Positions 25,400-39,492 of a stretch of 64,000 nt of DNA are shown here, in pieces (positions within the stretch are counted from its first letter, which is position 1; each line of letters opens with the position of its first letter). The notes beneath the pieces were generated by a model. It was not told where the DNA came from, made no database searches, and saw only the letters and a list, made by a program, of their open reading frames with translations. Position numbers and translations under genes: made by a program. The DNA lies in the NCBI RefSeq assembly GCF_000002425.4, contig NC_037270.1, positions 7,990,598 through 8,054,597 of the forward strand, given 5' to 3'. The DNA comes from Physcomitrium patens. Lineage: Eukaryota > Streptophyta > Bryopsida > Funariales > Funariaceae.

Positions 25400-26530
25400 A
25401 TGAAATATTTGAGGCTCTTGTGGTTTGTATATATGATAACTAAATTTTAAGTGTCTTCTAGATAATGATATGCCATTCTTGAAATGAATTTATAATTACA
25501 AGAAGCTCTTTATTAGAGATCTTATAATTGATCTTAATTATTGAAATGTTTTTAGAATAAAAAAATATTGGATAGAATTTGTCATTTTTTTCCATTTGTG
25601 ATAATATTGCTCCTAAAATAAAATCTAATATTTTTTTTCCATAAAAAATATTTGAGAGAAGTTGACATGATACAAAATTGGTGTAGAAATAAATAACGTC
25701 TTCAAATCTTTAATAGATGCTTTAGCTTCTTTGCTTCATTTAAGTTTGTCTTTACATGTAAGACATATAAGAAGAGCTACAACTTGAAAAAAAAATCTAA
25801 ATAAAGATTCAGTAATAATTGATAAATTTTAAAAAATATTAGATATTTCTTATTATTTTTGAAATCTTCTAATTTATGATAGTCTAGACTTTTTTAGGAT
25901 CTATTATAAGGCCATCATTTGAAATGATACATCTTAAGAAATCAACTTGATTAATGTGAAATATATACTTTTCTATTATGGCATATAATTCTACATCTCT
26001 TAATTTTTGTAACACGTGATAAATATAAAATTTATGCTCTTTTATATTTTTAGAATAGATTAAGATGTTTTCTAAGTAACAAATAAAAAAATCATTAAAT
26101 AACTTACAAAAGACATCATTCATTAGATATTAAAAAGCAATTGGTGCATTTGTGAGTCCAAAAGTCATGACATTATATTCAAAATATCCATACTTAGTTC
26201 AAAATGTACTCTTCCATTCATTTCTTTTTTTAATGCATACTAGATTATATACTTATTGTAGATCTATTTTATTTAATTGAATTGATAAAAAATTCTTGAA
26301 ATCAAAAATAAAAGATATTTATTCTTGTTGATAATTTTTTTGAGTCTTTTATAGTTGACATACATATGTAATGATCTGTCTTTCTTCTTTATAAATAAGA
26401 TAATGGCACTTAATAGAGATTTTGAATGATATATGAAATTTTCAGTCAAGTTTGAATCAATATATTCCTTGAGTATAACAAACTTGTTTTGCAATAAGCT
26501 ATAATTTGATCAAAATGGCAGTTCAGCTTT
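25400..26530 (-). pseudogene. Reverse transcriptase-RNase H relic, copy B
   Basis: The RT N-terminal region (26273-26494) reads LKEYIDSNLTENFIYHSKSL then IILFIKKKDRSLHMYVNYKR. The palm (25884-26123) reads FFICYLENILIYSKNIKEH, so the YLDD catalytic box is YLEN (26067-26078). It continues to QVDFLRCIISNDGLIIDPKK, a typical Ty3/gypsy RT pattern. The RNase H start reads EKKILDFILGAILSQ (near 25621-25639), where the first catalytic Asp of TDASDFALG is Lys. Enzymatically dead. Confidence 0.8.
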
Positions 26531-26999
26531 TTTTTGAAGATTAATTGAACAATCATATAGATGATGCTTCAGAAGGATATTTGTATTCTTTTTTTCAAAA
26601 AAATCTTAATAATCTTAATATTAACATGGAATTCCAATTATAATACTTTTACCATAAAAATGTATATGGAATATATAATAAAAGATGATTTTTTTATTGA
26701 AACATACATAAAAGCTTTTGTACCTATCAATAAAGATTTCATAGTTTGAAACTTATAAGTTACTACTAGACTAATAGAATCTTTGATTAAACTATAAGAA
26801 ATATGAAGGTTATATAAATCTATTCTATTTAAATATTATGTTTTTTTAGCCATGATAATCCTAAAATGACTAGGTTGAAAAGAAATCTAATTATATTAAA
26901 TATTACAAAGCTATTATGACTATTAGTTGTTACATCTAATAAAGAAATTTTATAGATAATATCTCAGAAGAAAATAAATAACTATCTATTATCTCAACA

Positions 27000-27224
27000 T
27001 GTACTGGTTCGATTTTGATGACTAAGAATATTTCTTATTTTTTGACAAAGAATTTGTCTAGAAAATAAGCTAAGACTTGAATTTAATAAAAAAAAGACTT
27101 TGTGATTTTTGAATCTTCAACAAAATTCTACTGTAAAGTAAGGAAAAAGATTTGTGGAGGGAATATAATTTTTATTAGGTATCACATAAGTTTCTAACCA
27201 CATGATTCCTATTATAGCTAGAAA

Positions 27225-27258
<34 letters not shown>

Positions 27259-28200
27259 TATTGTCTTTTTTGGCAACCATACTCTTTATTTTATGGTTGT
27301 ATTTCTTCTTTGGACAATATTAAGCAATGTGCTTAGATTCTTCACAATATAAGCACAAATCTTTTTGACAATGTCAAGTCTTTTTTACTCAATAAGAAGG
27401 TTGAAAAATATTGTATCACATTGCATAGGTTTTGGTCTTCATGAATAAGTTTTATGAACTTAGATACTCTTGTCATAACTTGACTTATATCTTTTCAATA
27501 AAATCTTTGTTCTTTTTATATTTTAAAGTAACAATTTTACTATGCAATGGCTTAAGCTATAAATTATTTTAATAAATTTATTCTTGGTATTGTCAATAGT
27601 AAATCTTTGATGTTATGTTTTAATATGTATTAAAATTATTTGATAAGGACTTTATCATTCTAATCCACATTGCATATAGGATTTTGGAATTCAACAACAT
27701 ATACAGTGGCTAAATGTGATCCTTATTGTAAACATAGAAATTTGATCTTTGCTATCTTTATTCACTAATTTTTTCAAAAAATATCCATAAATACTTCTAA
27801 AAATATATTCAAATTATAAAAAAGATGTGATTTTTTTGTTAAAGATATAAATAAAGAAAAGAAAAAAAAAATACTTTCAAAGAAAAATGCTCTTATGAAT
27901 CCAATTTGACTAAATCTATCACAATATTGAAAAGGATGCAACTTTAGATAGAACTTTATTTATTGTAGAATTCTTTAAAAATTTGATTTTATTCTATTGA
28001 ATTTCTTTGGCATACTTATCCTTGCTTTCCTTATACTTATAGTAATAAGGTTCTTGAGATTCAATTGTAAATTTAATCTATTTATTTCTTTTAATTACAC
28101 AACTTCTTGGAGTAGAATCTGAACATCATTGTTCACTTCTTCTATAGGTGTAGAAATAGTACCTCCGTAATTTACATTAGAAATACATGACATTTAGACT
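27000..28200 (-). pseudogene. gag-protease relic, copy B
   Basis: Gag begins near 28195 and runs to the zinc knuckle at 27311-27354. The knuckle reads CLYCEESKHIA-YC: all four zinc ligands of CX2CX4HX4C remain but a Gln codon has become TAA. The protease motif near 27075-27083 reads NSS instead of DSG. A poly-T run of about 31 bases (27225-27255) sits between knuckle and protease and is probably a later expansion. Confidence 0.65.
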
Positions 28201-28516
28201 ATAAGACTATTGACAAATTCGTGAAGATCCATAGTAGTTACAAATCTATTTTCACTTTTGTTGAGAATAGCATCCATAATTTTTCCTTCTAAAGATAAGT
28301 CAAACAAATCTATAAGTTAAATTAAAGAAGGATAATCCACAGTCTCTAATATCAAATAAACTTTTTAATAAAGAAAGATAGATTATTTTTTTTAAGGAAA
28401 AAAAATTAATATTAAAAAATCAAAATATTAATTTAAAGATGAATAGTTTGTATCTTTCAAAACACAACAATAGAAGTGGAATAGTCTATTTACTTTTAAA
28501 ACAATACAAAAACAAT

Positions 28517-29028
28517 AAGTTAGCACTCTTGTGAAATTTTCAAGGAGATGAATTTCAAAGAATTAAAAGATAAATATAATTTTGTGTCATTTAAAAAAAA
28601 CTAAATAATCACTCAAAGATAATATAATATTAAATTAAAATGGCTATTGTCAAAGACAAGAAGACTAAAAAGTCTTGAAGCAAGAATAAGGACAAGAAAG
28701 GTATTGATAAGAGTGAAGGTATTGTCTTCATATATATTTTCTAACTAAGAGCTACATGGTGACATTCTATAGGACCTTCAATACATGTTCAATTTGCAAG
28801 ACATGTGTCTTAACTTACAAGATAAGTTTCTTATATGTACGCTACATGATTAGCTTAGACTATAAGCTACCAACAAGTGCAATATGTGGCTAACTTGTTG
28901 GCTAAGTTTCTAATCTACCAATCAACTACAAACATATATAAAGTCAAATATATATCTATAAAGCTTTTAAGAAACTTTGCCACAAGTTAATATCAAATCT
29001 ATCTACATTTACCTTCTATATAACACCT

Positions 29029-29035
<7 letters not shown>
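28517..29035 (-). repeat. 5' LTR of chromovirus copy B
   Basis: Counterpart of the repeat at 22711-23205. Its inner edge (GCACTCTTGTGAAATT) matches the inner LTR edges in copies A and D. The outer edge runs into an (AT)n microsatellite at 29033-29065, so the exact end and any target duplication cannot be read. Confidence 0.7.
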
Positions 29036-29068
<33 letters not shown>

Positions 29069-30985
29069 ATAAGATATTTTTTATTATTTTCTTAAAAAAT
29101 AATTTATTTTATTTAATTTTTAATAATATTAATTTTATCTCATATATATATATATTTATAATTATTTTAAATAATAAAATATAAAAATATGGATGAAAAG
29201 ACTAAATTTTAATCTAATTTTTTATAAGGCTTTCAAATTAAAAAAAAATTAATTATGATTAAAATTTTAAAAAATCCTTTAATTATTAAATAATTTGAAA
29301 ATATCTCCAAAAACTCAATTAAATAAGTATTTTTGATTTTTTAATACTAAAACATTTACTATGCATTGGTAACCTTTATGAATAAAAATAAAATAAAAAC
29401 TCTTGATTACTATATTATCCTTGTATATATATTAAAATTTTAAAATTTTTTTTTTCTTAAGTTTTATAATTTTAATCATGCCATATATTTAAAGTACATT
29501 AATAAAGCTACATAAAAATTATGAAAAATTATGAAAAATTATAATATTAGAAGAAAAATCACTAAAAAAATAAAAAATAATTATAATAATTTCAAATTAA
29601 TTTTAAGAGTCAATCTGTTATATTTATATGACTTATAATAAATTTCTTCTCTTATAAGAACTTAAAAGACAAATATTCATCAAATTTGTTTACTCATTTA
29701 TTATATAAATTACTTAAATAATAAATATCAGTGAATCTCTATACTTAATTCCACTTATAAAATTCAAATATATATTCAAGATTTAAATTTTTTACTTTAA
29801 GAATAAATTATTCATTGAAAATTGTTTGAATCCTATTTATTTATTATATATTCTTCATTTAGACATTGCCAATAATTTTGGTTGAATTGAATTATTTACA
29901 AGAAACAAAGTCAAATAATCAATTTTTTAAACTAATACTGTTGCTATCTAATAAGTGAAATATAACATGATAACTTAAAGGTTCTTTGATGAATAAAAGT
30001 ATTAATGTTAAAATATTCCTTAAAAAACCACTGAAATAATAAAAAAAATTAAAAAATAAATTTTTAATTAAAAAAATTGTAATTATTTAAATTAAGATAT
30101 GAGTTGACATAGTTTAGACTTGTAATAAAAAAGAAATTTGGTCCATTTTATGGCCTATTTTTTATTTTATACTAAATCCAAAGGCCACTGTATTTAAATG
30201 AAAGTTTCTTTTATCAAGCAAGGGAGCTTAGTAAGGCTTTTGAACCATAGGCTTTTATAGAAGGATTGTAAGTATGAAGGATTCTAATAAAAGTATATAC
30301 TCATTTAACATATGTCATACAAAAAGTCTAAGAATTTTACCTAAATATTCTATTTAATAGTAAATATTAGTATTATGCTATTTAATATTTATTAAAAGAA
30401 ATTAGATACATACTTCAAAAATAATATTTTTTTTAAAAAAAGAATATATTTTATTTTTAAATTTTTTTATTAAAGTTCAATAATTACTATAACTATGGTG
30501 CATAAAATAAGATGAAAAAATCTTACACTAGTATTTATTCTTGTATTTCACTTTTTTATAAAGAATGTATATAGTTTATTAATTTATTTATTCATTTATT
30601 TTATTTTCTATAACATTATCTTTTCTACATAGTTGTAGGTGAATATGACCTTCATAAGTTGTTGTAAGTATTATAGATCAACTATTAGATTCTAAGCTTA
30701 CTAATACATGAAAAAACTATCAGAGCAACAACCTAATACTTGATTTAAAAATAAAATTGTTTTAGTAAATTAAAAGATATATCAGGATAAGAAACTACAA
30801 ACATAAGAAACAAACAAACTAAATAATATTTTAAGATACGAAAAGACTTATAAGCAACAAGAATATTATAATATAATACAAAATTAATAAGGCTAAAAAA
30901 ACCCATAAATTAAATTTTTATATGAATACAAATAAGGCTAAACGATCTTAGTTTAAGCTTATGGTTTCCTACCACACAAGTTACT

Positions 30986-31019
<34 letters not shown>

Positions 31020-33029
31020 CTTTGAATCTTTTTACCAAGAATGTTAAACAAGCTGTAAAATTATTTTTTTGAATCTATTTTTTATTTTTTTTCCTCTCTT
31101 AATTTTATTTTTTTATAAAAATATAAACATGTTATTATAATCTACTACTTTAAAATGTTAGTTTTTCTTAATTAAGTAGAATAATATTTTTTATATCCAA
31201 AATCATTAGAATTTAGAATAAAATTACTATTAAACATTTAAAACTAATTTAGACTAATCAAATATAAATGTAAGAATTTTTAAATTTTAAAAAAGAAAAT
31301 CTATTAAAATTTATCAAAACTAAATTTTTTTATATCTTTTTTCATAAATTATAGATTTACAAATATCAATTATATCAAGTCTATCATCATTATTATTAAT
31401 ATTTCTATTAGTATTAATATTTATATTAGAAAAAAATATACTTTATTTATCAAATTATAAAATTATTATATATTTAAATAATAATAATAATAATAATCAA
31501 TTTAAGTTTTATACAATTTTTAAAGTTATAAAGAATAAAAAATATATATATATTTATTTGGTTTGGAAATAATTAGAAAATAAGAAATTAATATTTTTTC
31601 AGTCTATATTCTGTTTTATAATTTGGGCATTTAAACCATCTATATTGATTAATTATATGTCATGTATGACCATCTATTTATAACATATTAATAACCTTAG
31701 ATAAAAATCATATTTTTCACAAATTTGAAGCAGATTACTAAAAGTGTATATCTTCATTAGTCGATTTTACATAAAAATTATTCAAAAGTAATTCAAAATA
31801 GAGATCATATAGNNNNNNNNNNNNNNNNNNNNNNNNNNNNNNNNNNNNNNNNNNNNNNNNNNNNNNNNNNNNNNNNNNNNNNNNNNNNNNNNNNNNNNNN
31901 NNNNNNNNNNNNNNNNNNNNNNNNNNNNNNNNNNNNNNNNNNNNNNNNNNNNNNNNNNNNNNNNNNNNNNNNNNNNNNNNNNNNNNNNNNNNNNNNNNNN
32001 NNNNNNNNNNNAACAAGTAAAATTTTGAATTTCTATGACTTATGAAAAGATCAATCTTAGTTAAGTAATCTATTGTTACTTTTGATAGTCAAGCCTCTAA
32101 ATATTTTATTTTAAATCAATAGAATCATGAAATCTTAAATGTGATAAATTAAACCAATAAGTGACCATACTCTATCTTTAATAAATAATTTGTTATGACT
32201 AAATCCACCATATTTTTTTGGATTTTAATTAGTACTACAATATTTTTTTCAGTTTCTATTTGTTATATATTAATTTTTTATCATATACGATTTTTTTACT
32301 GTATATATATATATATATATATAATGCAAGATGACAGGGAGAGGGGAAGACAGTATAAAGAATAGGAGCAATACCTTTGCAACACAATATGTAACCTATT
32401 AAGGAGGTATTTTGGATGTTTTGTAGATAGACTTTATAATTATAGCTGTACAAATCCGTAGCTTGATAAAACTATAATTATTTATCTTAAACAAGATCTT
32501 AGTAGAAAGTAAAAAGAAAAAAAAAAAAAAAAAAAAAAAAAAACTACTTAACATCAAGATAAAAAAATTACATAATATTTTTGAATTTTTCAACAATACA
32601 CGTCATATATAACTGTTAGTTACTTTAATATACTATTCTAATTATCATTATGATGATCATCTTCAAAAAGGTGTAAATTTGAAATGACTCTCTATAGGTA
32701 TTTTAATTGTAAGTATTCATATTATCTACTCTTTTTTGTTTTAAATAATAAAGGTATTCTATCTAAAAAAATTAATATTCAAAAAATACCCTTAAATAAT
32801 AATTCATAAAAATATTTAAAAGATAATAATAATAATTTTGTTTTAATCTTTGCATTAGAATCACATTTTAAACCATTTCAAAACACTAAAAGCATACACC
32901 TATTTATCATCAAATACATTATAAAGTCTATTAATATTAATATTATTATGGTTATTATTGATTTATAGGTCAACAATTTGTTGTTGCCAATACATGAAAA
33001 TTAATACTATAAGAATTGTTACAATCAAT

Positions 33030-33065
<36 letters not shown>

Positions 33066-35343
33066 GGTCATACATGAAAAAAATCTAAATTTTTAGAATT
33101 AAAAATTTTAAAATTATTTTGAATAAATTTGTGTTGTAAAAAATAATAATAGCAGATACTTTATCATTAAATTGAAAAAATTTAAGAAGATTTTCTTGAA
33201 GATACTACAATAAGTTGTTAATAAACTAAAATAAGAGCCAAAAGAGTGTATGCTATTTTATTATAATGTTACTTTTACAAGAAACAAAGTGATGTAGATG
33301 TTAATTTCATATATTAAAAAAATATGATTAAAAAATAAATCGATTATTTCAAAATACTAAAAATAATTATTACATGCTAAATATAAATCTAAAACAATTA
33401 TTAGTATTTTTATTATTATTAAAATATTTTATAGTTTTTAGTTTTTCTATTTTGTGATATATAATCTTGTTAAGATAATTTATAATCTACAATAAAAACA
33501 TTATATCTTTCCACTCACCAGACATATAATGAATTTGATATTATTTTTTAAAATAATAAATATTTATATTAAAAATTTATTAAAATTTGAACTATGATGA
33601 ATGAATTAAATAATTTAACATTGGAAATCAAAAAAATTTATAGCACAATCCTTTACCAGCAACACTTTTATTTAACTAGTAATGAGAACCAATATAATTT
33701 AATGACGTTAAAATAAAATATTTCTAATATTGCTATTTTCTTTTATCTATCTTAAAAATATTAACATCGCATATTAAACATAAAAAAATTATATTTATGC
33801 TTTCAATTTTCTTTGCCAGAATTAATGTTGAAATAACATTATATAAAATCATCATGGATATAAGCTGATCTTTCAAATTAATAAAACTTTTTTCTGCAAT
33901 TTTTTTTTATTAGGTTTTAAATATAACTAAAAACTTAAACTTAGCTACAGCACAATTATAAAGAAGGATGATAGTAAGAATATAAGCTTATAATTAGATT
34001 TTTTTAATAGTGCAAATATAATCTTGTTCAAATTTAAAAACTTTCAATGAGAGCTTCTAGTAAAAAAAACACATGTGTACTAAATTACTTGACATACTAC
34101 AACATGCTAAAAAACATACTTAGATAGTTGTTTTACTAGCTTGTGTAACAGGTAGCCAAAACCTAAGACAATGAGTTTCCAACTTTAGAGTTTTGGTAAA
34201 GAAGCAAGTTTAAAATTGCTCAAGTACAAATTAATTTTTTAAATTTGTTTTGTCTATTAATTGATTTTCTTTTTTTTTGAATTTGAGAAGACAGATTCGC
34301 GTTTTGTTATTCTTTTCTATGATCTCTTATTAACTTATCCAAATTTTGGTCAATTTTATTTTTAAACTATCAATGCACAAGACTATGTCTAATAATACTA
34401 TGTCTAATAATAATTTTGGTACATAATATTTTTTTTAATTGATTTTTTTTTAGATTCTTTGCTAATTTACTTTATGTTATAATTTACATCTATTTAGTAC
34501 CAAACATTGTAAGATTTAATATAATTTAGAATGGTAATGCCTAAATATAATACCACCTTTTTATCTAGGCCATTATAATGTAAAGATATAAAAATATTAC
34601 ATGATTCAATAAATAATTAAGTGCCATTATTTAAAACTATGTTTGAGTAACAATACAAATTAATTGCAACCTCAAATTAAATATAATTGTATCTAGAATA
34701 TAAAGTACATATATTCAAAAACACAACTTTGAGGTTTAATTGTGAATAGACAGTTTTATGCCAAAATATAATATAATATAATACATAAATCAAAATTAAA
34801 ATAAAATATACAAGAAGGGTTCTGAACCACAAATGAATTTAAAAAATAATTGATAAGACTAACTATGGTCTTTATACTTATTGCTTCCAAAGCTTAAGGT
34901 TGTAGTGTAAGTCTATAGAATATTGTCACTCAAGTTAATTATGAAGATTTTTTCAAAAACAATGATTCCAATGCATCAAAGAATATTTAGAAGAACCTTT
35001 AAAATAAAACTTGTTAATTTAAACATTGAAAGTTTATAAATAAAATATAAAAGCTTATACAAAATTTAATTCTAAGTCTTAAAATATAAACATTTTAGAA
35101 TAAAATTGGATATTCTTGACTTTGATTTTAATTTTTATAACACCAAATTGTAAGAGAGAAAATTCAATTTTATTAATTATATGTGCCCATGCACCTTTAA
35201 TATTTTCTTTTAAGTGGTTAGCATTCTATTTTTTATAATGAGAGTATAAATGAAAAAAATTATTTATAATATAGACTTGTTATTGATAAATACCATGTAT
35301 ATAATTATGTTTAATTTACCTAATATCAAATTTAAAATATATC

Positions 35344-35383
<40 letters not shown>

Positions 35384-35662
35384 CTATATACATATGTTTT
35401 TTAACAATTACAAAGTAATACAAACTCATTCTGAGATATGCTATTTAAAAATTTTAAGATTAGATATCATGGTTTAAAAATTTTAAACTTACTAAATAAT
35501 ATGATTATATTTTTATCTTTAAAAATTAATTTATTTTAAAAAAATTCAATTTTTCCTTGAATCAAGTAAAAAAGATTTCATTATTGTTTTTTTCAAGAAT
35601 TTTGATAAGCTAATGTAGAATTTTTTATTTATTATTATTTCTAATAAAACTTATAAAAACAT

Positions 35663-35700
<38 letters not shown>

Positions 35701-36475
35701 ACAAAATCCTTCAAATCACACATCTTCTACTTTGATTAATGTACAAAATTATGATTTTATAAAGTATTTTAATGTGTAAAATTATAGTTTTATACAAATG
35801 ATTTTAATGTAGTTTTAAAAAATAAAAAATAACTTATAATTTCATAAACTAATAAAATATTTTTTCAAAAAAAATTTTAAATCTTTAAATTGTATAAATA
35901 CAAAACCTGAATTAATAAAAATTGATATTTAATCTGTATCAAAAAAAATTAATTAATTAGAATTAAAATTTATGAATCATTTTACAAGCGAAATATTCAA
36001 ATTTAATAGTAATGTATAATATTGAAGAATAGTTTTTAAAACAAACAAAAACAAAAAAAATAAACAATTAATATTGATTTTAAAAATCAACTCCTTAACT
36101 TTATAGCATTGAGGTTTAAATCCTGTACAAAATATATAGTTTAAAAATCCTTACAATTGTTTCTTTGTAATCATTTTTTTTATTATTTATAGAAAATGAT
36201 AGCCTTGCGTACTATACAACAAATGCGTCTATAGAAATTCTAAAGTGATGCCAGAACAAGGACTACAGCAACATTGTTATTGATTGTAAACATGTTATCT
36301 CAAATCTTAATAAAAACAATTATTAGTTATACTGATTTTGATGTGTATGTGTGTCATATTATGCTTATTTTTTCAAAAAAATAATTTGAATAAAACAATA
36401 AGAACTATTTAAAACCTATTCTTTTAATATAACTAAAATATAAAATAAAGACTATATGCAATTATGAATAAAAAT

Positions 36476-36520
<45 letters not shown>

Positions 36521-36875
36521 AATATTCTTTAAATTTATAGTATTATTAATTTTTTAAATCTCAATTTAGTTTTTGAAAAAAATTATAATTGAGATATGCA
36601 TCTATATTTAAATTTAAAATTTATTAAAAATATAAATAAAACTATAAAGTAAAATATAAGATGGAAGAAGAATTATATTGAGTCATTTTTAAAGTTAAAA
36701 AAAAATAATGTAAAAGATAAGTTGGAAGAATTTCAAAGGTAAAATCAGTTTTAATAACAACATGATTTCTTTTATAAAAAGAGTAATTTTAAATTTTTAA
36801 AATTTTATTTTAGAGTTTTTTTATATTTATCTTTCATTAATAATAAAAAAAATAAAAAATAGATTAATATTCTTA

Positions 36876-36926
<51 letters not shown>

Positions 36927-37090
36927 GATTTAATATTTTTAAAATTTTATCATTAAAATTTGTATTCATATAATATTTAATAAATATATTTAAATAATAT
37001 TTAGATATTAAAAAATAATTTATTTTATATATATCATATTTTCTTGAATTATAAATAATTTAGAGATTTTTTTAATTGATCCAAGTATTT
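29035..37090. other. AT-rich gene-free stretch
   Basis: Eight kilobases of AT-rich DNA with no coding domain, tRNA or rRNA visible. Long (AT)n runs occur near 29033-29065, 32302-32322, 33031-33065, 35346-35381, 35666-35697, 36480-36518 and 36873-36923. A poly-T run lies near 30990-31019 and a poly-A run near 32515-32542. Open frames are chance or microsatellite artefacts. Old transposon debris is likely but not recognisable. Confidence 0.6.
31813..32011. other. Assembly gap (199 N)
   Basis: A run of 199 undetermined bases inside AT-rich DNA. It may be a scaffold join of estimated or arbitrary size. Order and distance across it should be treated with care. Confidence 0.98.
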
Positions 37091-39079
37091 ACTAAATTAA
37101 CATACCTATTCTAGTGATCATGAAAAGATTTTCTATTGCCATATCTATATTGGTTGAAAACCACTATAAAAATGGTTGAATTTACAAACTATTATTTTGA
37201 TGCCAAAGCAATTTCATCTATTGTGTCATCTTGAAATTTGTGACAATTGTAATACCTTATCTAATAATTCAATAAATAATAGTTCTTCAATTAAATGTGC
37301 TAGTTGTTGATTTTCTATCTTCTTAGCACTACAAATACATAGTTCTTGATATTATAACAAAATAATCATAACTTATCATGAATATAGAATTGAGGTTGTT
37401 CCTTATGATAAACATTCATATGAATCTTTTAATATTCTTTACCTCTTTTAAATTTACCTTTATTGTTACATATGGCTGTAATACAAAATTCATCAAATCT
37501 TTTGCTATAGTATTATTAATGTTTAAAAAGTCAAAAGTATCAAGTCATAGATGATAATCATAATTGGTAAAAAAAATGTTTGTTGAAAAAAATATATATA
37601 TCATATTATTATAAGCAAACTTTACCAATAGTAAAAGAATCATCTAATGAACTTATTAATACTTCATAATATGCCTCAAATATTGTTCTAAAACTTGATT
37701 CATTTACTTTATTTGACTATTAATTTGAGGATGGAAAGCCAAAGATGGCTTTATGTCTACTTTCAAAATCTTAAAAAGAGTACTCTAAAATCTTGATACA
37801 AATTGAATTCTCCTATTTAATATAATATTTTTTGGCAATTGATGATAGCGATAGAAATTGTAAAGAAAAAATTTAGTTGTTTTTTTACTTGTAATAGATT
37901 TTATACATAATATAAAATATATCATTTTAATAAATCAATCTATTATTATAAATATAGAGTCAAAAGAATTAAAGATTGAAAGTTCTATAATAAATTTCAT
38001 TGATATAAAAGACCATAGTTGTTTTAAAATAGATAATTCCTAAAAAAGCCCATGAGATCAATGACAAGGAGTTTTTGATCTAAACAAATATCACATCATT
38101 GTACAAAGTCTTTAAGTGCCTTGTATAATTGACCCCACTAAAAACCTCTAGATATAACCTCTAAAATTTTGTTGTATCAAAAATGTCCAGTTGTTGGAAA
38201 ATTATGACGAGCTTGAAGAATACATAATCGTGCTTTGTCTTTTGGAATATATAATTATTCCTCAAAATAGAGTAAATTATTTTCAAATTCAAATTTAAAA
38301 ATTTAATGAGACTTAAAAGAATTATTCTTAATATCAAAAATAAGAAGATCAGATGACATACTCAATTGAACTTGCTTAAAAAAAGTTGAATTAATAGTTA
38401 TTATTGTTTTTATTGCTCAAAGATAAAAATGCTTTGATTTTAAAAAAATATTTCTTTGTTGATCAAAAGATGTATTTTTTTCTTTTGATGTAAGATAAAA
38501 ATATCTAAAAAGGGCCTATGCTCTTTATAGATATATTTTTATATAGATCTTTGCTTGATTGAATTGATTAAGGAATTTAAAAATCTAAAATAGAAGGTAT
38601 CTATTTTTTATGGTAATCTTCTTGACTCCTTAATAGTCCACACACATCCGCAAAGATCTATTTTTTTTTCTTCACAAATAAAATAAAGGCCTTTACTAGA
38701 GATTTAAAGTGGCATATGAAATTCTTAGCTAAGTTCTTATCAGTATATTCCTTAAATACAACCAACTTATTCAATGATACGCTATAAATTGGTTTGATGA
38801 TGGTTGAATTCCTTCTTGAAGATCAATGGAACAATCATAATAACAATACTCTTTAAGAGTATTTACATTCTTCCTCTCAAAAATATCTTAATAATCTCAA
38901 TATTGACTTAGAATGCCACTTAAAAAAAACAAATCTATCAAAAATAGGTTTGGCATATATAACAAAAGTTTATCCTTCTTTTGTAGTATGTTTGAAAGCT
39001 CTTGTACCTATAAATAAAGGTTTGAACATTTTAGACTTATAGATTTCTATTTGACTGGCAAAATCTTGAACTAAATTAT

Positions 39080-39490
39080 AAAAAAAATCAAAGTTACAAG
39101 AAATTCAATCCATTTGGATGTTATATTTTTCTAACCATGATAATCCTAAAATAATTAGATTAAAAGAAGATTTGATGACATCAAATATTACTAAGCTATT
39201 GTAACCGCTAATTGGTACAACTAAAGAAAGAGTTTTATAGGTGATATTTTTGAAAGTCAACAAATAACCATCTATTACTTTTATATGCACATGTTTGATT
39301 TTTTTAAGTAAGGATATTTCTTATTTTTTGATAAAGTCTTCATCTATAAAACAAGCTAAGACTCTTGAATCTAAAAAAACAAATACTTTGTGATTTTTTG
39401 GTCCTAAATAAATTTCTACTATAAATAAAATGAAGGATTTGAAGAAAGTGTATGACCTTTATTAGATGTTGCACTTGGTTCCAATTGTAC
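39080..39490 (-). pseudogene. Protease relic, copy C
   Basis: The open piece at 39105-39290 reads ILGLSWLEKYNIQMD, the LPWL-KYNP-IDW signature of Ty3/gypsy proteases, preceded by the active-site region with DSR in place of DSG. Homology to D continues to about 39490 (VQLEP against VRLES in D) and then stops at insertion H. Confidence 0.65.
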
Positions 39491-39492
39491 AC

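Larger units (their letters stand above)
22711..29035 (-). mobile_element. Chromovirus copy B, full-length but decayed (Ty3/gypsy)
   Basis: Minus-strand element with two similar LTRs (about 22711-23205 and 28517-29035). Between them lie, in element order, gag, zinc knuckle, protease, reverse transcriptase, RNase H, integrase and a chromodomain relic. This pol order (PR-RT-RH-INT) plus the chromodomain marks a Ty3/gypsy chromovirus. Every domain is broken by stops or frameshifts, and key catalytic residues are replaced. B is the most diverged of the copies and its LTR outer edge on the left is unclear. Confidence 0.85.

Noticed and set aside
31738..32016. 92-codon minus frame made mainly of X
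   Set aside because: It is an artefact of reading through the N gap.
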